Positions 46,051 to 54,422 of a stretch of DNA of 64,000 nucleotides are shown here, piece by piece; positions within the stretch are counted from its first letter, which is position 1, and each line of letters begins with the position of its first letter. The DNA lies in assembly GCF_000648235.2 (NCBI RefSeq), contig NZ_AP017977.1, positions 1,612,001 through 1,676,000 on the forward strand, written 5' to 3'. The stretch is from Neochlamydia sp. S13. Its GTDB lineage: Bacteria > Chlamydiota > Chlamydiia > Chlamydiales > Parachlamydiaceae. The notes below the pieces were generated by a model, which searched no databases, was not told the origin of the DNA, and worked only from the letters and a program-made list of their open reading frames with translations. The position numbers and the translations under genes were made by a program.

Positions 46051-46858
46051 TACTGAAGAAAGAGAAACCAACCTTTAAAAAAAATTGCTAAGCAAAAAGC
46101 GATTAAGCGTTTATTTAAGACAATGCAACTGGGCCAGCAACCAATGCACAAGGCTACCTCCTTTGTGCCGTTCGTGTTTTAGTACCATTCAAAGCCTATA
46201 AAGCAACTACCTTGTAAAGCAGCTAAAATAAGACGGGTCTATTAAAATATTTATCTCTTCTCTTATCTTGCGCATTTATCAGTCAGCACGTTAGGCGTAA
46301 GCTAGATGGCTAGCTAAATTTTTAGATCTTTTGAATCCCTAAACTACTACTATGAGATTAAATTTCCTGGGTGGATAAGGTACCTCTTTTTAATTAAGCC
46401 ATCTCCATTTTTTTACGCTTTCTCTTCTCTGCAGCTGATATCTAATTGAACAGGACTTAAGAGCTGAATTAGCCTTATTCTAAACTTCTAAAGATTAGTA
46501 TTTTTCTCGTGCTCAGCATTGTAAGCAATTATAGGGAACGTAATAAATGCATGGCATAGAAGCGTTAAAACATCCAAGATCCAGCAGAATTGTAAAGATT
46601 CTACGTTCTAAATGATCGGCTTTATACGTATGATTATGTAAGAGGCGAGCTATCCATTTTATACCAGCTAGCCATCAATCTAGGGCTATTTGAATGAATA
46701 GCTCTTGCTCTTTTAGGCTCGCAACACTTAGAATTTTTTTTTACTTTTTTCATATGAATGATTGCTAATATTTTTGGCTAAAAAATGCCCACAAAACTTG
46801 CTTAATATGCGGGGGAGAGTTAAGATCGATTTATTTGCTTCTATTAATACTTCCAAAC
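46051..46858. other. Intergenic region without a recognised gene
   Basis: About 800 bases with stops in all frames. A stretch at 46628-46645 (TACGTATGATTATGTAAG) weakly resembles the dispersed repeat core. No RNA gene recognised. Confidence 0.4.
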
Positions 46859-47989
46859 ATGTCTTTTTCAGTATTTCTAAAAACTTCCCTGAATGAATAT
46901 TTCAAATGCCTTAGCTTACCTGATAACTTAACGGTAATTCATTATGTATTAGGGAATGAATCCGCTGATTTAGATTCCGTTATCTCTTCCCTAATGTATG
47001 CTTATTTATTATATGAAAATCATTCTAGACAAGAGCTCTACCTTCCTCTTATCAACATCAAAAGGGAGGAGGTAAATACTCGCAAAGACCTTCTCTATTT
47101 GCTTCAGCTAGCAAAAATTTCTACTAATCATCTTCTTTTTTTAGAAGAGGCTCCTTTCAGTTATCTCTTTTCTCGAAGGCAATTACGTTTAAATCTGGTC
47201 GATCATCATATTTTAAGAATGGACCAACAGATTTTTTCTGCGGCAGTAGAAAGCATTATCGATCATCATTTTCCTGAGCCAATAAATTATCCCCTTCTCT
47301 CGCCTGCCAGCTTGCTAATAGAACCTGTGGGTTCTACAGCCACTTTGATTGCAGAAAAACTGATCGCTCATCCTACCATTAATATTACGCCTAAAATAGC
47401 GACCTTGCTATTGGCACCTATATTAGTAGACACCCATAATTTAAAATCTATAGATAAAACTACCTGGCGAGATATTAAAATAGCTAAAAAGCTACTCCAG
47501 GTGGCTGCTGGCGCCCTTCCTTCTAATTTTTATGACATCCTTCAGGTAGAAAAGAATAATATCTCCCTACTATCTCCCCTACAGCTTCTAAATAAGGATT
47601 TCAAAAGCTATCTAGCCGGCAATTTTTTCTATGGAATTTCTTCTCTTCCGCAAGGAGTCGATTGGTGGCAACAAGAGAGGCAAAGCTTGCTTCCTTTGCT
47701 AAATACATATGCTCAGGAAAAAAAACTATCGCTACTGATCCTATTTATGTCTCCCATAAATCCCATAGGCCCGAAGCGTAGAATAATCGTCTATACCCCT
47801 TCCCCCTTAATTTTAGAATCTTTTAAATTTTATGTAGAAAAAGACGTGATACTAAAGAAGCTACTCATGCCAAGCTCTTCTTTAAGGCATCAATGCTTGG
47901 CATATTATGAAATAGAAAGTTTTATAGCTAGAAAGCATTTACAACCTTACTTTCATTTTTTAAAAAATTTAGCTAATCTATCCTGGTAA
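46859..47989 (+). CDS. PPX1/prune-like DHH phosphoesterase (putative exopolyphosphatase)
   Basis: 376 aa from the ATG at 46859 (a TTG at 46835 would add eight hydrophobic residues and is less likely). DHH-superfamily enzyme hydrolysing phosphoanhydride bonds. Order of motifs: GNESADLDSVISSLMYAYL, INIKREEVNTRKDLLYLL, NLVDHHILR (first DHH-type motif), IIDHHFPEP (second), VGSTATLIAEKL, and a DTHNLKSIDKTT segment. A C-terminal DHHA2-like domain follows. This wording is close to yeast PPX1 and animal prune rather than to bacterial Ppx/GppA. The likely substrate is polyphosphate or a short phosphoanhydride; the metal-binding Asp/His set appears complete. It lies alone between two gene-free regions. 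Confidence 0.82.
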   Translation: MSFSVFLKTSLNEYFKCLSLPDNLTVIHYVLGNESADLDSVISSLMYAYLLYENHSRQELYLPLINIKREEVNTRKDLLYLLQLAKISTNHLLFLEEAPFSYLFSRRQLRLNLVDHHILRMDQQIFSAAVESIIDHHFPEPINYPLLSPASLLIEPVGSTATLIAEKLIAHPTINITPKIATLLLAPILVDTHNLKSIDKTTWRDIKIAKKLLQVAAGALPSNFYDILQVEKNNISLLSPLQLLNKDFKSYLAGNFFYGISSLPQGVDWWQQERQSLLPLLNTYAQEKKLSLLILFMSPINPIGPKRRIIVYTPSPLILESFKFYVEKDVILKKLLMPSSSLRHQCLAYYEIESFIARKHLQPYFHFLKNLANLSW

Positions 47990-48528
47990 AGTAAAAGAAA
48001 TTCTTTAAAAGGCAACGCTTTTTACCTATTTAACCTCTTTGGCAACAAGCCAAATGCCATAAAATCTATAAAAGAGAAAAATAATTCAAATATAAGCCCC
48101 TTATTCACCCTTTAAAAACCTATTGATGTGCTCAAACGCCAGGTCTCCCCATAATCTTTTAACCTGAACCTTAGGCGCCTAGCTAGCATTCGCTTCGGTT
48201 AAGAGCTAAAGAGCAAGCTTGGGACAAGCTAAAAAAGCCGTGCATGGTAGTAATGAAACTTTTTTGTAAACAATGGAGAGGCAAGGAATGGCTTCAGCAA
48301 GCGTATTTTTAGATGAATTTCTCTCTCTCTTGATCATTGTTCCAATCATGTTTCCTAGACTTTCCCCTCCGTCTAATTTTCTCTTTAGAATTTTTTAATC
48401 GTTATTCTTCTCTTAATGTTAAACATATACACCTTTACTCTGTAGGTAATTTATTGATATTTTAGGATCTCGGCCGAAAATGGCGAGCATTCTAATTAAA
48501 CTCTTTCTATATTAGAGAGAAATAGGCC
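47990..48528. other. Intergenic region without a recognised gene
   Basis: About 540 bases, stops in all frames, no recognised motif. It contains the promoter region of the alkylation-repair operon; no Ada box was identified with confidence. Confidence 0.4.
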
Positions 48529-49950
48529 ATGGTTATGAATGAAGAAGATATTTTTTATAAAGCTTTTCTATCCCGAGATTCTCGCTTTGATGGCAAATTT
48601 TATGTAGGAGTAAAAACCACTAAAATTTATTGCCGTCCTATCTGTCCAGCTAGGCCAAAGCGTCAAAATGTTGAATTTTTTCTTGAGGCTTTATCTGCTG
48701 AGAAGGCAGGCTATAGACCCTGCTTACGATGCCATCCTCCATCTTCGACCCCTTCCTCCGCCTATCCAGGCAAATCGGCAGTAGTGTCGCGTGTCCTTAG
48801 AGTACTTACAAACCAGGGGATGGGAGATAAAGGAGAAGATTATTTTGCTGAACAGTTTGGCTTAAGCGCTAGGCATTTACGTCGGTTATTTCGAGAAGAG
48901 GTCGGCTTAACTCCTCAAAAAATTTGGGATAATAACCGTTTAAATTTTGCTTTAAAGCTTCTTGCAGAGACTAAGCTTTCTATAACTCGTATAGCGTTAG
49001 AGGCTGGATTTTCCTCTTTAAGGCGTTTTAATGATGCTTTTAAAAAATGTTATAAGCAACCTCCTTCTTCCATGCGAAAGAAAAATCTTTCTCACTCCTC
49101 TCACGAAAATATTATTTTAAAGTTAACTTATCACCCTCCTTTAGACTGGCCGCATTTAATTAATCATTTTAAAAACCATGTTATTCCTTATATAGAAAGC
49201 ATTTCTGAAAACAGCTACGAGCGAGTTTTTAAGATTGGAAATTCAATAGGAACTTTATCAGTGGAAGCAGATAGCCGCTATCCTTATCTCAAGCTGCAGA
49301 TTGCTTGCCATGATACAAAAGTTTTATTTGAGGTAGCCAATCGTGTCCGTAAAATGTTCGACCTTGATTCCGATCCTCTTTTAATAGCCAATCAATTTGC
49401 TTCTCATTTACCTTTATCTTTGCTATGGAAACAATGGCCTGGCTTAAGGCTGGCTAATGGTTGGGATCCTTATGAAACAGCCATCTGCGCAATTTTAGGG
49501 CAAGGCATTACCATGAAATATGCCTCCCAACTAATTGGCCATTTGGTTTTATATTATGGAGAAAAAATTTTTCATCCCGTAACGCAAGAAGAAAGATATT
49601 TATTTCCCCTTCCCGAAATTTTAGCAAAAGCTTCTCTGCATGAGATTAAAACAACGCAAATACGCAAAGCTGCCATTCGAATGCTAAGCCAGAAAATTCT
49701 TCAACAAGAAATTAGTCTCTCACCAGCTCAAGCACCTGAGGAATTTAAAAAATCCCTTCTTGGCATTCAAGGTATTGGGCCATGGACGGCAGAATACATT
49801 AGCCTACGAGCTTTAGCAGACACTGATGCTTTCCCAGCTACCGATTTAATTCTGAAAAGAGCGTTAAGGTTAAATCCTTCGTTGGACTTAAGCTGTATCC
49901 GACCCTGGCGAGGATATGCTGCCGTTTATCTATGGAAAAAATATTTTTAA
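48529..49950 (+). CDS. Ada-AlkA fusion: DNA methylphosphotriester sensor/HTH regulator with 3-methyladenine glycosylase
   Basis: 473 aa, three domains. Residues 1-75: Ada zinc domain with C35, C39, C65 and C68 (YCRPICPARP, GYRPCLRC), where one Cys accepts a methyl from DNA phosphotriesters. Residues about 85-180: AraC-type HTH (FGLSARHLRRLFREEVGLTP and ALEAGFSSLRRFNDAFKK). Residues about 195-473: AlkA glycosylase with the HhH-GPD motif LLGIQGIGPWTAEYISLRAL and the catalytic Asp in FPATDLILKR. The enzyme excises alkylated bases and probably also activates its own operon when methylated. ATG 48529 or 48535 may start it. An O6-alkylguanine transferase gene follows after 28 bases. Confidence 0.95.
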   Translation: MVMNEEDIFYKAFLSRDSRFDGKFYVGVKTTKIYCRPICPARPKRQNVEFFLEALSAEKAGYRPCLRCHPPSSTPSSAYPGKSAVVSRVLRVLTNQGMGDKGEDYFAEQFGLSARHLRRLFREEVGLTPQKIWDNNRLNFALKLLAETKLSITRIALEAGFSSLRRFNDAFKKCYKQPPSSMRKKNLSHSSHENIILKLTYHPPLDWPHLINHFKNHVIPYIESISENSYERVFKIGNSIGTLSVEADSRYPYLKLQIACHDTKVLFEVANRVRKMFDLDSDPLLIANQFASHLPLSLLWKQWPGLRLANGWDPYETAICAILGQGITMKYASQLIGHLVLYYGEKIFHPVTQEERYLFPLPEILAKASLHEIKTTQIRKAAIRMLSQKILQQEISLSPAQAPEEFKKSLLGIQGIGPWTAEYISLRALADTDAFPATDLILKRALRLNPSLDLSCIRPWRGYAAVYLWKKYF

Positions 49951-49978
49951 CATTTATCTTAAAAAGGAGCTTTATTAG

Positions 49979-50467
49979 ATGAAAACTTTTTATAAATACA
50001 TGGATTCAATCGTAGGAAAATTAAAGCTGGTAGCTCAAAACCATGTTCTTATAGCTATCTTATGGGAGCATGAAAAGCTCAACCGTGTTAAGCTTAATGA
50101 ACTAATCGAAGATGTCTATCATCCTCTTCTTGTAGAAGCTGAAAAGCAACTTTTAGAATATTTCAATAAAAAGCGAAAATTCTTTGAGCTTCCTTTAGAA
50201 CACCACGGAACATCCTTCCAAAGCAAAGTCTGGGAGGCCTTAAAGCATATTCCTTATGGCACTACTCTCAGTTATGGACAGCTTGCAAAAGAAATAAATC
50301 ATCCTCGCGCAGTACGTGCCTTAGGAGCAGCCATAGGAAGGAATCCACTATCAATTGTTATTCCTTGCCATCGGGTGATAGGGACGAATGGGAAACTAAC
50401 AGGATTTGCTGGGGGATTAGAAGCTAAAAGAACGCTTTTAAAGATTGAAGATTTTCCTGTTTTTTAA
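49979..50467 (+). CDS. ogt: Methylated-DNA--[protein]-cysteine S-methyltransferase
   Basis: 162 aa. Suicide repair protein that moves the alkyl group from O6-alkylguanine to its active Cys (about residue 130, in IVIPCHRVIG). The Arg-finger helix segment TTLSYGQLAKEI and VRALGAAIGRNP are present, and the GFAGGLEAKRTLLKIE C-terminus is standard. AAAGGAG lies ahead of the ATG. With the upstream Ada-AlkA fusion it forms a two-gene adaptive-response operon, closed by a strong terminator. Confidence 0.96.
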   Translation: MKTFYKYMDSIVGKLKLVAQNHVLIAILWEHEKLNRVKLNELIEDVYHPLLVEAEKQLLEYFNKKRKFFELPLEHHGTSFQSKVWEALKHIPYGTTLSYGQLAKEINHPRAVRALGAAIGRNPLSIVIPCHRVIGTNGKLTGFAGGLEAKRTLLKIEDFPVF

Positions 50468-50474
50468 AAAAAAT

Positions 50475-50512
50475 TAAAAAAAGAAGTAGAGTCCAATCCT
50501 CTTCTTTTTTTA
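50475..50512 (+). terminator. Rho-independent terminator after ogt
   Basis: AAAAAAGAAG-TA-GAG pairs with CTCTTCTTTTTT around a six-base loop, ending in a T7 run. It begins eight bases after the stop. Confidence 0.85.
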
Positions 50513-50733
50513 ATCTTTACACTAAAAAAATAATTAAAATAAAAGTTAGGGAGATTTATTTCCTAAGATTCAACCAACGCTAAAGCGTAAATGAGTGAGT
50601 AGCTCATCTGATAAGGCGCAACCTATCCTAGGGCTTATCACATCAGCTAGTACCCATGCTTTGGAGACCTTCCAACTATTGTGATCTTAATTTACAGGCA
50701 ACGATTTAGCATATAACCCTGCTCACTGATAAG

Positions 50734-50892
50734 CTACTTTCCTAGAGGAAGAATTTCTTTCAAAGCTTCTTTAAAGCAAGACATTGCCGTGGCAGCAAGC
50801 GATCTTCCATAATAGCTGCAGAGCCTCTTCCAAAGCTGCCTAGCTTCCTCGTCTCTTCCAAAATCTTTAATGACTTTTAATGGATCGTTCAT
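50734..50892 (-). pseudogene. Small remnant ORF beside the ISL2 element
   Basis: 52 codons from ATG 50892 to TAG 50734 (MNDPLKVIKDFGRDEEARQL..., ending LKEILPLGK). The frame stays open upstream to the IS edge at 50954, but a stop follows on the far side of the IS. It looks like the tail of a decayed gene. No homologue recognised. Confidence 0.35.
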
Positions 50893-50954
50893 CTCTTTAG
50901 TCACCGAGTGTCCGTCTCTTGGCTTTAAGTCTTTCTCCTCTTCTTGGAGGCATT

Positions 50955-51868
50955 AGACCTCTTTCGAAACTGGAATAAAATGTAAATTTTAGTAAAATGG
51001 TGACTCAACATTTAAAGGAGGCACCATGAAATTTGATAAGATAGAGAAATTAGATGATGAACGATTTCGCAGATTGACAGGGGTAAAGCGTGGTACCTTT
51101 GATAAGATGGTGCAAATTTTACAGCAAGCCGATGCGGCCAAGAAGATTAAAGGCGGGCGTAAATATAAACTACGTTTAGAAGACATGCTGCTAATGACCT
51201 TGGAATATATGCGAGAATATAGGACCTATTTCCATATTAGCCAAAGCTATGGAATCAGTGAAAGTTCAGCTTATAAAGCGGTGAAATGGATTGAAGATAC
51301 GTTAATCAAGCATCCAGATTTTGCTTTACCGGGACGTAAAGAGCTTTTGAAAAGCGATACGGAATATGAGGTTATTTTAATTGATGCTACAGAAACGCCT
51401 ATTGAGCGCCCTAAAAAAAACAAAAGCGCTATTATTCAGGGAAAAAGAAAAAACATACCCTAAAGACCCAAGTTGTAGTCGATAAGAAGAGTAAAAAAGT
51501 AATTTGTACCTCATTTGGCAACGGCAAAAAGCATGATTTTAGGCTATTCAAAGAATCTCAGGTTAAAATCAATCCACAAATAAGAGTGTTAACCGATTCA
51601 GGATATCAAGGATTAACAAAGCTGCATGCCCAAACCCAGATGCCCAAGAAAAAAAGTAAGAAGAAGCCTTTAACTCAAGAGGATAAAAGAACAAACCAAA
51701 GTTTATCCAGAGAAAGAGTTGCCAATGAAAACGTGATTGGCCTCCTTAAGCGCTTTAAAATTATAGCCGATCGCTACAGAAATAGACGTAAAAGATTTGC
51801 ACTTCGCTTCAACTTGATTGCAGCAATCTATAACTGGGAATTAAATACGTGAGTTTCGAAAGAGGTCT
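50955..51868 (+). mobile_element. IS5-family element (ISL2-like)
   Basis: Perfect 16-bp terminal inverted repeats AGACCTCTTTCGAAAC (left) with its complement at the right, bounded by the 3-bp direct repeat ATT (50952-50954 and 51869-51871), an ANT-type target as in the ISL2 group. 914 bp. Confidence 0.9.
51026..51852 (+). CDS. IS5-family (ISL2 group) transposase, orfA-orfB by frameshift
   Basis: OrfA (51026-51463, 145 aa) starts KFDKIEKLDDERFRRLTGVK and holds the HTH_Tnp_4-like segment YFHISQSYGISESSAYKAVK and the first Asp in ILIDATETPIERP. OrfB is open in the -1 frame from about 51415 to 51852: KHTLKTQVVVD, then TDSGYQGL (second Asp), RERVANENVIGLLKRFKI (Glu) and the end FNLIAAIYNWEL. The frames meet at an A8 run (about 51413-51420), which fits programmed slippage. 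No other defect is visible. Confidence 0.85.
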
Positions 51869-51871
51869 ATT

Positions 51872-52322
51872 AAAGGATTTAGGCCTCGCCTTTAAGATGA
51901 TCGGTTAAAAGCTTATCTATAAGCACTGGCTTTATAAGCAGCTTTTACGCTCATTGTTAGCTGGTAATAAATCTCTTTTTCTCATCGCCACCTTCCTAAG
52001 AACCATACAGCGAAGCTTTCTCCTAAGATATTGGAGAAGGAGGAGCAAATTTTACTTTTCTATTTTCCCTGCTTGAACCTAGCCTCTCCTTTACAATATA
52101 ATTAATCATTTTATTTAATACTTACCCCGTTAATCAGAAAATGAGAAAAATGAATGCTAAATATTTTTATTACTAGGCACAAAGATAAAAACAAGCTAAA
52201 GTAAATAACTGTTAGATTTTAGAAGAATTTAAAGCAAAAAACTTATATAAGCTTTTGATAAATTTTATCAAGTTGAGCGACAGAAGAAGTACTAGAAGAT
52301 TATTTTAAAGTAGGATTTGTTT
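51872..52322. other. Intergenic region upstream of the PP2C gene
   Basis: About 450 AT-rich bases with stops in all frames. No RNA or repeat recognised. Confidence 0.4.
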
Positions 52323-53585
52323 ATGATGAAAGGAACGGATGGACAAGCTAAGCCTGAAGGCTTTTTTTTTGAAATGGCGATGAATCTCTCTGCCCCTATA
52401 ATTTCCCCCTCTGCAAATGATTCTAAAGAATCCCCATTACAAGCTCAATCATTTCAAAAAGAAAAAAAGGTGATAAAACGAGCACTGGAAGTTAAGGAAA
52501 AAGAGCTAGGCAAACAAAATTTAAAGAGAAAAAAATATGCAATTTGGAAGCCTCGTAACTTAAAGATAGATACTGCTATGCAGAAAATGTTAAGAAACTC
52601 TCGAAAAGCTATAGAAGAGCATAAAGAAGAGGATTTTCTTGCGTATGCTAGTTATCAAAGTTGTCTTCCTATTTTAGAGGATAATCTGCCTACAGCTCCT
52701 GCTCTAAGCTTAGAATATGTGTCAGCCGAAGCTCAAGGTAGAAGGCCGCGTATGGAAGACGTTCACCTTTTTCAGGAGATCTTGCAAGGGGCTTTAGTAG
52801 GGGTTTTTGATGGACATGGGGGCCAACAAGTCGCAGAACAGGCTAAAGAAGAATTTGAAAAAAATTTTTCCGAAACATTAGCTTTGAATAAAGGAAATGT
52901 ACATCTAACTTTCGAACAATTAATTGATGAAATTCACCAAAATATCATCCAGCATACTTATTATGATATGATAGGCACTACATTAGCTATAAGCTTTATA
53001 GATAAAAACACCCATCTCATTTATACAGCTACCTTAGGTGATACTGAAGCTAATATCTATAGGAACAAAGAGTCAATCGCTCTATCTTGTGTGCGCAATT
53101 GGACGCACGCAAAAGAAGCAGCAAGAGCAGCTATAGCCCTCGAAGATCCGACGCTAGCAGAAACATGGCCTCTTGCAAAAAATCCTAAAACGTTAAGGTA
53201 TCCTAATTCGCGTATTGGCCTTAATGTAAGTCGTGCTATCGGTGATAAATATGCTAGCGGAAAGCCTGATAAACCGGCAGTTATTCACAAACCTAAAATT
53301 ACCGTCAATCGATTAAGAAAAGGAGACATTCTTATCATCGCTTGTGATGGATTAAAAGATTATGTTTTAGAAAATGAGATAATCGCACATGTTACATCAG
53401 AGCCTCAAGAAAAAGAAGAGGAAGAGCCTTTGGTTGACTTAGAAAACACAGAAGAAGAAGAAATAGAGGAGGAAAAAGCCTCCTGGAATAATTCCCCAAA
53501 AAATTTAGCTCAACGATTGGTGGATTATGCGCTGGAGAAAAATTCTGCAGATAATGTCACCGTGGTAGTGGTGAAAATACATTAA
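52323..53585 (+). CDS. PP2C-family serine/threonine phosphatase
   Basis: 420 aa. Metal-dependent protein phosphatase of the eukaryote-like type. N-terminal ~130 residues are charged and low complexity (not catalytic). The PP2C core follows: RRPRMEDVHLF, VGVFDGHGGQQVAEQ (metal-binding Asp and Gly), MIGTTLAISFI, TATLGDTEANIY, NVSRAIGDKYASGKPD, ILIIACDGLKDYV and SADNVTVVVVKI (metal-binding Asp). An acidic Glu-rich insert (about residues 365-385) lies before the last motif. The D-GHGG, DG and DN metal residues are all present, so it should be active. No signal peptide; the extra N-terminus may be a secretion signal or regulatory tail. ATG at 52323 or 52326; AGG lies about nine bases ahead. Confidence 0.92.
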   Translation: MMKGTDGQAKPEGFFFEMAMNLSAPIISPSANDSKESPLQAQSFQKEKKVIKRALEVKEKELGKQNLKRKKYAIWKPRNLKIDTAMQKMLRNSRKAIEEHKEEDFLAYASYQSCLPILEDNLPTAPALSLEYVSAEAQGRRPRMEDVHLFQEILQGALVGVFDGHGGQQVAEQAKEEFEKNFSETLALNKGNVHLTFEQLIDEIHQNIIQHTYYDMIGTTLAISFIDKNTHLIYTATLGDTEANIYRNKESIALSCVRNWTHAKEAARAAIALEDPTLAETWPLAKNPKTLRYPNSRIGLNVSRAIGDKYASGKPDKPAVIHKPKITVNRLRKGDILIIACDGLKDYVLENEIIAHVTSEPQEKEEEEPLVDLENTEEEEIEEEKASWNNSPKNLAQRLVDYALEKNSADNVTVVVVKIH

Positions 53586-53669
53586 ATAAAAATAGACATA
53601 GCAGGCCAAAGATGTTAAAGGATTATTAATTGAATAAATCAAGCATTTACAAAAAATTTTAGGAGGGTC

Positions 53670-54050
53670 ATGCACCCTGGACTTATATCGGTTCTTTCCA
53701 GCCTATTTTTCATGCTAGCAATAGATGCTATGTGGCTAGGTTGGATGATGAAGGGCTTTTATCGCTCCAATATCGGTCATCTTATGAATGATTCGCCTAA
53801 AATAATACCCGCCACTTTTTTTATTTGATCTATGCCGCATGTTTATCTCTCTTGGTTTATACCCTCATTACACCAAAAAACTAGCTATTTAAACACCTTC
53901 TTAACAGGAATGCTATTTGGGTTTGCTACCTAGGCCACCTACAATCTTACTAATCAAGCCACCTTAAAAGATTGGCCTTTAATAGTCACCCTGGTAGATG
54001 TGGCGTGGGGATCCTTTCTAATAAGAACTGTAAGCATGCTTACATTATAA
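53670..54050 (+). pseudogene. DUF2177-type membrane protein, broken
   Basis: ATG 53670 with AGGAGGG ahead. The first 53 codons (FMLAIDAMWLGWMMKGFYRS, ending at TGA near 53828) and the last part (FATxATYNLTNQATLKDWPL, then IVTLVDVAWGSFL to TAA 54048) are the conserved halves of the DUF2177 family, a small four-helix membrane protein. Between them the correct frame (FFYLIYAACLSLLVYTLIT) is reached only through a frameshift at a T run (about 53817-53825). A second shift and an in-frame TAG follow. Function lost; its family role is unknown. Confidence 0.7.
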
Positions 54051-54422
54051 TTTACTAGCTGATTCAGCTAAGAAGGGCTTACATAGCTTAGTTTACTTTA
54101 AAGCAAGGTATACGCTTTCGAGCAACTCTTTATGTAATCATATATTTAATAAAAAGCTTGTTTTTACAGCTAGAATCAGCCTGGAAAATGTTAATTTCTT
54201 TATCGGTTATATAGACGTAGTTTCTTTAAAAGGTAGTATTAGTTTTTTAAAGCGTGTTAGATAGTTTAGGAAAATCATAGAAACTTTGAGAATAGGCTGT
54301 CAAAGCAAAAGCTGCATCAGCTCTTAAGGTTGTAGCTGAATTAAAATTTCTTTACCCCTATTGCTTCCTTAGTCAGGATTATAAATTATTTATCTTGACT
54401 TTCCGGCTCTTCAATATAGAAG
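54051..54422. other. Intergenic region without a recognised gene
   Basis: No gene. Holds the dispersed repeat copy at 54109-54150. Confidence 0.4.
54109..54150 (-). repeat. Dispersed intergenic repeat, copy 4
   Basis: On the minus strand reads ATATGATTACATAAAGAG then TTGCTCGAAAGCGTATA, nearly identical over about 40 bases to the copy at 60511-60552. Confidence 0.6.

Noticed and set aside
50468-50954. tRNA-like or riboswitch candidate downstream of ogt
   Set aside because: No cloverleaf, T-arm motif or known riboswitch core was found; only a terminator and a short remnant ORF are supported.
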